In this document: in pieces, positions 59,628 through 64,000 of the stretch
How the letters are laid out: each line of letters begins with the position of its first letter
Position numbering within the stretch: the first letter of the stretch is position 1
NCBI GenBank assembly: GCA_037445025.1
Contig: JBBILI010000005.1
Span: 110,019-174,018 of the forward strand
DNA from: CAIQQQ01 sp037445025
Lineage (GTDB): Bacteria; Pseudomonadota; Alphaproteobacteria; Acetobacterales; Acetobacteraceae
DNA: 64,000 nt
Reading direction: 5' to 3'
The notes under the pieces: model-generated
What the model was told of the DNA's origin: nothing
Database searches by the model: none
Seen by the model: the letters and a program-made list of their open reading frames with translations, nothing else
Position numbers and translations under genes: made by a program

Positions 59628-61588
59628 TCGCAGAACTCGGCCATTTCGCTCTCGCGCTGGCCGTCGCCTTCGCGGTGGTGCAGGCGATCCTTCCGCTCTG
59701 GGGCGCCTGGCGCGGCGAAGCGCGGCTGATGCAGGCGGCCCCGGCCCTGGCCATCGGCCAGGCGATCGCACTGATCGTCTCGTTTGGCTGCCTGGTGGCG
59801 GTGAGCGTGAACGATGATTTCTCGGTCTCGAACATCTACGAGAACAGCAACACGCTGAAGCCGCTGCTGTACAAGATCACCGGCGCCTGGGGCAGCCACG
59901 AGGGCTCGATCCTGTTCTGGTGCCTTGTTCTGTCGTTGTGCGGCGGCGCCGTGGCGCTGTTCGGCAACCCGCTGCCGTCCGGCCTGCGCGCCCGGGTGAT
60001 CGGCATCCTGGGCGTGACCGCCTGCGGGTTCGAGGCGTTCTGCCTCACCGAAAGCAACCCGTTCACCCGCATCTGGCCGCCGCCGGCCAACGGGCAGGAC
60101 ATGAACCCGCTGTTGCAGGACCCCGGCCTCGCCTTCCATCCGCCCATGCTCTACGCCGGCTATGTCGGCTTCGCCATCCCGTTCGCCTTCGCCGTCGCCG
60201 CCCTGCTGGAAGGCAGGATCGACGCGGCGTGGGGCCGCTGGGTGCGGCCCTGGACGCTGGGCGCCTGGTGCTGCCTCACCGGCGGCATCGCCCTGGGCTC
60301 CTGGTGGTCCTACTACGTGCTGGGATGGGGCGGGTTCTGGTTCTGGGACCCGGTGGAGAACGCCTCGCTGCTGCCCTGGCTCACCGGCACCGCCCTGCTA
60401 CACTCCGCCATCGTGGTCGAAAAGCGCGAGGCGCTGAAGACCTGGACCGTGCTGCTCGCCATCGGCACCTTCGCGCTGTCGCTGTCCGGCACGTTCCTGG
60501 TGCGCTCGGGCATCCTCAACTCAGTGCATTCCTTTGCCAACGACCCCGCCCGCGGCGTGTTCATCCTCGGCCTGCTGGCGCTGATCATCGGCGGCGCGCT
60601 GCTGATCTTCGCCATCCGCGCCCCCACGCTGGGCAGCTCCGGACTGTTCGCGCCGGTCTCGCGCGAAGGCGCTTTGGTGCTCAACAACATCCTGCTGTGC
60701 TCGATCGCCGCCGTAGTGATGACCGGCACGATCTATCCGCTGTTCACCGACCTGCTGACCAGCGAGAAGATCTCCGTCGGTCCGCCCTTCTTCAACGCCA
60801 CCGTGCTGCCGCTGGCGACCCCGGTGTTCCTGGCGATGTCGCTGGGCCCGACCCTGTCCTGGAAGCGCGCGGCGCTGGCGCCCGCCATGATGCGGCTGTG
60901 GTGGGCGGCGCTGATCGCGCTCGCCGTGGCCGGCATCGCCAGCTTCGGCATGAACGCCCTGCCCGCCTTCGCCATGGGGGCGGCCGCCTGGATGGTGGCC
61001 GGCGCCGTCGCCGAGATTGTCGAGCGCATCCGCCTGTTCCGCGTCCCCGTCGCCAACAGCCTGCAACGCCTCGTCGCTCTGCCGCTGTCGACCTTCGGCA
61101 CCACGCTCGGCCATGCCGGCCTCGGCGTCACCATCGCGGGCATCGCCGGTATGTCGATGGCGGCGTCGCAGATCGTGCTGATGCACCCGGGCGACAGCAT
61201 CCCGCTCGCCGGCTACGACTTCAAGCTGCTGGACCTGCATGACGCGAAGGGCTCGAACTACAACGCCCGCGTGGCCGACATCGCCATCAGCCGCAAGGGC
61301 GTGCCGGTGGTCACTCTCTCGCCCGAGCGGCGCGCCTTCACCACCCAGACCATGACCACGACCGAAGCCAAGATCCACACCAACCTGCTGGCCGATCTCT
61401 ACGTGGTGCTGGGCGACGAGCGCGACGGGGCGGCGGTGATGCGGCTGCACTGGAACCCGCTCGCACCCTGGATCTGGCTCGGCGCGCTGATCATGGCCCT
61501 CGGCGGCGCCTGCTCGCTGGTGGATCGCCGGCTCCGCATCGCCGCTCCCACGCGTGCGTCGGTCCGGGTCGGCACACTTCGCGCATGA
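59624..61588 (+). CDS. ccmF: Heme lyase subunit CcmF
   Basis: The 654-residue multi-helix membrane protein has the WWD domain GGFWFWDPVENASLLPWL, the YKITGAWGSHEGSILFW segment typical of CcmF, and HPPMLYAGYVGFAIPFAFA with a heme-ligand His. The C-terminal periplasmic part is also standard. With CcmH it attaches heme to apocytochrome c. Confidence 0.96.
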   Translation: MIAELGHFALALAVAFAVVQAILPLWGAWRGEARLMQAAPALAIGQAIALIVSFGCLVAVSVNDDFSVSNIYENSNTLKPLLYKITGAWGSHEGSILFWCLVLSLCGGAVALFGNPLPSGLRARVIGILGVTACGFEAFCLTESNPFTRIWPPPANGQDMNPLLQDPGLAFHPPMLYAGYVGFAIPFAFAVAALLEGRIDAAWGRWVRPWTLGAWCCLTGGIALGSWWSYYVLGWGGFWFWDPVENASLLPWLTGTALLHSAIVVEKREALKTWTVLLAIGTFALSLSGTFLVRSGILNSVHSFANDPARGVFILGLLALIIGGALLIFAIRAPTLGSSGLFAPVSREGALVLNNILLCSIAAVVMTGTIYPLFTDLLTSEKISVGPPFFNATVLPLATPVFLAMSLGPTLSWKRAALAPAMMRLWWAALIALAVAGIASFGMNALPAFAMGAAAWMVAGAVAEIVERIRLFRVPVANSLQRLVALPLSTFGTTLGHAGLGVTIAGIAGMSMAASQIVLMHPGDSIPLAGYDFKLLDLHDAKGSNYNARVADIAISRKGVPVVTLSPERRAFTTQTMTTTEAKIHTNLLADLYVVLGDERDGAAVMRLHWNPLAPWIWLGALIMALGGACSLVDRRLRIAAPTRASVRVGTLRA

Positions 61589-62106
61589 ACCGGCGCCTGC
61601 TGCTCGGCATCCCGCTCGTGGCCGCAGGGGCCGCGGGGGTCGCCTTCTATGCCATGCTGCACGGCATGGAGACCGGCACCTTCGATCCGCGCGGCACCAA
61701 CTCCATGCTGATCGACAAGCCGCTGCCGGATTTCACCCTCGCGGGCTTCACCTCGGCGGATGTGCGCGCGGCCGGCCATCCCGTGGTGATCAACTTCTTC
61801 GCCTCCTGGTGCGTGCCCTGCGTCGATGAGGCGCCGACCCTGATGGCGCTGGCGCAGGCCGGCGTGTCGCTGTGGGGCATCGCCTACAAGGACAAGCCGG
61901 CCGCAACCGACGCCTTCCTGGCCCGCCACGGCAATCCGTTCACGCGGCTGGCCCGCGACGAGCCGGGCACGGTCGCGATCGACTGGGGCGTCACCGGCGT
62001 GCCGGAATCCTACCTCATCGACGCAAACGGCATCGTGCGCTGGCGCTTCACCGGCCCGCTGCCGCTTGCGGCGACCAAGATCCTGGCGGAAAAGCTGCAC
62101 GCATGA
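61585..62106 (+). CDS. ccmG: Thiol:disulfide oxidoreductase CcmG (DsbE)
   Basis: This 173-residue thioredoxin-fold protein is tethered by an N-terminal helix. The redox site is WCVPC in VVINFFASWCVPCVDEAP, and GVTGVPESYLIDANG contains the cis-Pro. It reduces apocytochrome CxxCH thiols before heme attachment. Confidence 0.95.
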   Translation: MNRRLLLGIPLVAAGAAGVAFYAMLHGMETGTFDPRGTNSMLIDKPLPDFTLAGFTSADVRAAGHPVVINFFASWCVPCVDEAPTLMALAQAGVSLWGIAYKDKPAATDAFLARHGNPFTRLARDEPGTVAIDWGVTGVPESYLIDANGIVRWRFTGPLPLAATKILAEKLHA

Positions 62107-62546
62107 TCCGTCTCGCCCTCCTGCTCCTGCTGCTCTCCGGCCCGGCCTGGGCGATCAGCGATCCGTCCGAGGCCCTGCCCGATCCAAAGCAGGAGGCCCG
62201 CGCCGTCGAGATCGGCCAGCAGCTGCGCTGTCTCGTCTGCCAGAACGAAAGCATCGAGGATTCCGGGGCGGATCTGGCGCGCGATTTGCGCAAGATCGTC
62301 CGCACCCAGGTGGCGCAAGGCAAGTCCGACCAGGAGGTGATCGCCTGGCTGGTCGCCCGCTACGGCGATTTCGTGCGCCTGCGCCCGCCGATCCGCTGGG
62401 ACACGGCGCTGCTCTGGGCCTCGCCGCTGGTCGCCCTGCTGGCAGGCGCTGCCGCCTTCATCGCCATGCGCCGCCGACCGCCGCAAGCCCCTGCCCCGCT
62501 CGACGCCGCCGAGCAGAAGCGCCTGAACCGCCTGCTCGAATCGTGA
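62103..62546 (+). CDS. ccmH: Cytochrome c maturation protein CcmH
   Basis: The 147-residue protein has a signal peptide (LALLLLLLSGPAWA), the redox motif LRCLVCQNESIEDS, and a C-terminal membrane helix (TALLWASPLVALLAGAAAFI). It is the short CcmL/NrfF-like form, with the TPR part encoded separately by the next gene. It passes electrons between CcmG and apocytochrome. Confidence 0.94.
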   Translation: MIRLALLLLLLSGPAWAISDPSEALPDPKQEARAVEIGQQLRCLVCQNESIEDSGADLARDLRKIVRTQVAQGKSDQEVIAWLVARYGDFVRLRPPIRWDTALLWASPLVALLAGAAAFIAMRRRPPQAPAPLDAAEQKRLNRLLES

Positions 62547-63262
62547 CCCTTCCCAGCCCCGTCTTCCTGCTGTTCGCGGCACTCGCGCTCGCGGCCCTGG
62601 CCCCGCTGATCTGGACGCTGTGGCGCGCCAGAACGCTGCGCGGACGGCGCGATTCCGCGGTGGCCCTGCACCGCGCCCAGCTCGTCGAGCTCGACCGCGA
62701 GCTGGCGGAGGGCCGCATCGGTACAGCCGAACACGCCGGCGCAACGCTGGAGGTGCAGCGCCGCCTGCTCGCCGCCGCCGATGCGCAGGAACAGCTGCCC
62801 ACCCGCAGCGGCCGGCTCGGGCTGGTCCTGGCGCTGATCCTGGTGCCGCTGGCGGCCGAAAGCCTCTACCTCATCAACGGCCATCCCGAGCTGCCGGACA
62901 CCTCCCCCCGCCCGGTCGACACCACCGCCGACCAGGACGCCGACAAGCTGATCGACACGCTGCGCCAGCGCCTCGCCACCATGGACCCGAAGGCGGACAT
63001 GACGGCGCAGGGCTACCTGCTGCTCGGCAACGCCGAGGCCAATCGCGGTCACCTCGGCCCCGCCGTCGATGCCTGGCGGAAGGCGCTGGCGGTGCATTTC
63101 GACCCCAACCTCGCCGCCCAGACCGCCGAGGGCGAATACCAGCTGAACGGCCACATGACGGCCTCCACCCACGCCCTGTTCCAGCAGGCGCTCGATCGGG
63201 CGCCGCCGGACGCACCGTGGAAAAGCCTCGCCGAACAGCGCCTGGCCGAGGCGGTGAAGTAG
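62543..63262 (+). CDS. ccmI: c-type cytochrome biogenesis protein CcmI
   Basis: The 239-residue protein has two N-terminal membrane helices (VFLLFAALALAALAPLIWTL and LGLVLALILVPLAAESLYLI) with a cytoplasmic helical loop (HRAQLVELDRELAEGRIG) and a periplasmic TPR-like C-terminal part (MTAQGYLLLGNAEANRGHLG onward). It presents apocytochrome c to the ligase. The GTG start overlaps ccmH. It is short for CcmI, with probably two TPR units. Confidence 0.92.
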   Translation: MTLPSPVFLLFAALALAALAPLIWTLWRARTLRGRRDSAVALHRAQLVELDRELAEGRIGTAEHAGATLEVQRRLLAAADAQEQLPTRSGRLGLVLALILVPLAAESLYLINGHPELPDTSPRPVDTTADQDADKLIDTLRQRLATMDPKADMTAQGYLLLGNAEANRGHLGPAVDAWRKALAVHFDPNLAAQTAEGEYQLNGHMTASTHALFQQALDRAPPDAPWKSLAEQRLAEAVK

Positions 63263-63312
63263 CTCTGCGTAGTTTCTGATCCTGGCGACAGGTCCTGCTT
63301 CCTGTGCCTGTG

Positions 63313-63339
63313 GTGGCAAGCCGGCGTTGCCGGTGCCAC
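63313..63339 (+). terminator. Stem-loop after the ccm operon
   Basis: GTGGCAAGCCGGC and GCCGGTGCCAC form a long GC-rich hairpin with one internal mismatch and a 3-base loop, 50 bases after the ccmI stop. No T run follows, so it may stabilise the 3' end or support rho-dependent ending. Confidence 0.4.
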
Positions 63340-63364
63340 GCCCTCACAGCCAAAGGCAGACACA

Positions 63365-63874
63365 ATGATCCAGCCCCTCCAGGTCCAGGTGACGCGCGCG
63401 CGTCGCACCCCCATCATGCTGCTGGCCGCCAGCCTGATCCTGATCCCGCTGACCGGCTTCGCCGGCGAGCGCACCGTGCTGGCCCAGGCCGGTGCCACCG
63501 GCCAGTCCGACAAGCTGTCCGTCCCGCCGACCAAGGCCGAGACCATCGAGCAGCGCATCGCCAGCCTCAAGGCGGACCTGCAGATCACCGCCGACGAGAC
63601 CGACAACTGGAACGCCGTCGCGGCCGCGATGCGCGCCAATGCCGAGACGATGGACAAGCTCGCCGCCAGCAAGCACGCCCAGCCCGCCACCGACCAGACG
63701 GCGCTCGACGATCTGATGACCGACCAGGCCTTCGCGCAGGCGCATGTCGATGGTCTGGCCACGCTGACGACGCGCTTCACCGTGCTGTATAATGCGATGC
63801 CGGAGCCGCAGAAGAAGGTCGCCGACCAGGTGTTCCGCGCGTTCGGCCACCAGCAAGCGCCCGTGAAAGGGTAA
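63365..63874 (+). CDS. Spy/CpxP-like (LTXXQ) periplasmic protein
   Basis: The 169-residue protein has an N-terminal hydrophobic signal (PIMLLAASLILIPLTGFAGE) and a helical mature part. KAETIEQRIASLKADLQITA and an LTTRFTVLYNAMPEPQKK repeat match the LTXXQ family of periplasmic envelope-stress chaperones. An IS-like sequence begins right after the stop codon. Confidence 0.75.
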   Translation: MIQPLQVQVTRARRTPIMLLAASLILIPLTGFAGERTVLAQAGATGQSDKLSVPPTKAETIEQRIASLKADLQITADETDNWNAVAAAMRANAETMDKLAASKHAQPATDQTALDDLMTDQAFAQAHVDGLATLTTRFTVLYNAMPEPQKKVADQVFRAFGHQQAPVKG

Positions 63875-64000
63875 TACCAACTCTTGGGGTCGATGACTCA
63901 CGAGGGCTTGGCGACGCGGGGGCGGATGTGATTCACGATACTGAACAGAAGGATGTTCGGTATGGCCGCAGCAATTCCCCTTCGATCGGACTTCAACGCC
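63875..64000 (+). mobile_element. Left end of an IS630-type insertion sequence (cut by the window edge)
   Basis: The sequence after the Spy-like stop leads directly into a transposase start. The left terminal repeat probably begins near TACCAACTCTTGGGG, next to a TA dinucleotide as expected for IS630 insertion. The right end is outside the window, so neither the inverted repeat nor the target duplication can be confirmed. Confidence 0.6.
63962..64000 (+). CDS. IS630-family transposase, N-terminal fragment
   Basis: ATG 63962, with AAGGA about 8 bases upstream, opens MAAAIPLRSDFNA, which matches the very conserved beginning of a large group of alphaproteobacterial IS630 transposases as I remember them (MAAAIPLRSDF). 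An in-frame ATG at 63953 would add three residues. Only 13 codons are visible. Confidence 0.7.
   Translation, partial: MAAAIPLRSDFNA

Overview
The window reads as a stretch of chromosome from a high-G+C alphaproteobacterium, most likely Acetobacteraceae/Rhodospirillales. This is inferred from the gene set and order (lptG-lptD-surA-rsmA, yicC-gmk, mutS-glnD, ccmCDEFGHI, radA-cvpA-purF), from the tight gene packing with many 1-14 base stop/start overlaps, and from the style of the intergenic repeats; no rRNA or tRNA gene is present to settle it. Almost everything is core metabolism and envelope biology. Accessory material is limited to two toxin-antitoxin loci, an orphan antitoxin-like gene, dispersed palindromic repeats, and the edge of an insertion sequence at the right end.

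Layout. 0-5.4 kb: an MFS transporter, an orphan PAS histidine kinase, and a leftward ndk / exported protein / solute-binding protein group. 5.5-9.7 kb: an ABC-F protein, a small toxin-antitoxin island whose PemK/MazF-like toxin carries an early stop codon, and a divergent LysR/DUF1127 pair sharing a clear LysR box. 9.7-15 kb: leftward pepA, an M17 paralogue and holC, with cysQ and the tRNA t6A gene tsaC/sua5 facing the other way. 15-23 kb: a GNAT enzyme, YnfA, an FAD-linked oxidase, then the outer-membrane biogenesis run lptG-lptD-surA-rsmA. 23-30 kb: an SDR, yicC-gmk, a polar amino-acid ABC transporter without its ATPase, a bactofilin, a CysZ-like protein and an adenosine kinase. 30-41 kb: typA, a hypothetical protein, a Tat-exported amidohydrolase, radA-cvpA-purF, a DOPA-dioxygenase-like protein, and leftward mutS-glnD. 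43.9-52 kb: maeB, an alpha/beta hydrolase-fold protein that has lost its nucleophile, two MFS transporters, argG-DUF1993 and a glyoxalase. 52-58 kb: an M20 amidohydrolase with MarC, a leftward phd-vapC-GNAT unit under a 12-bp perfect operator palindrome, acs, and EVE/Rieske genes. 58.2-63.3 kb: the cytochrome c maturation operon ccmC-D-E-F-G-H-I, in which every junction is a four-base RTGA overlap. 63.4-64 kb: a Spy/LTXXQ-like periplasmic protein, then the start of an IS630-type transposase.

The most notable feature is in the gaps. Every gap of about 24 bp or more between convergent genes (apart from the junction with the doubtful antitoxin-like gene at 7404) holds a palindromic element. Five gaps carry one compound element: a T-rich/A-rich hairpin, an arm, a palindromic core whose sequence differs in every copy, a partner arm, and a second T/A-rich hairpin. 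One gap carries a GC-rich double hairpin, and two carry a REP-like hairpin ending in CCGCCCTAC. The unrelated but always self-complementary cores suggest that structure, not sequence, is being kept. Bidirectional termination is the simplest role; whether the elements also move is open.
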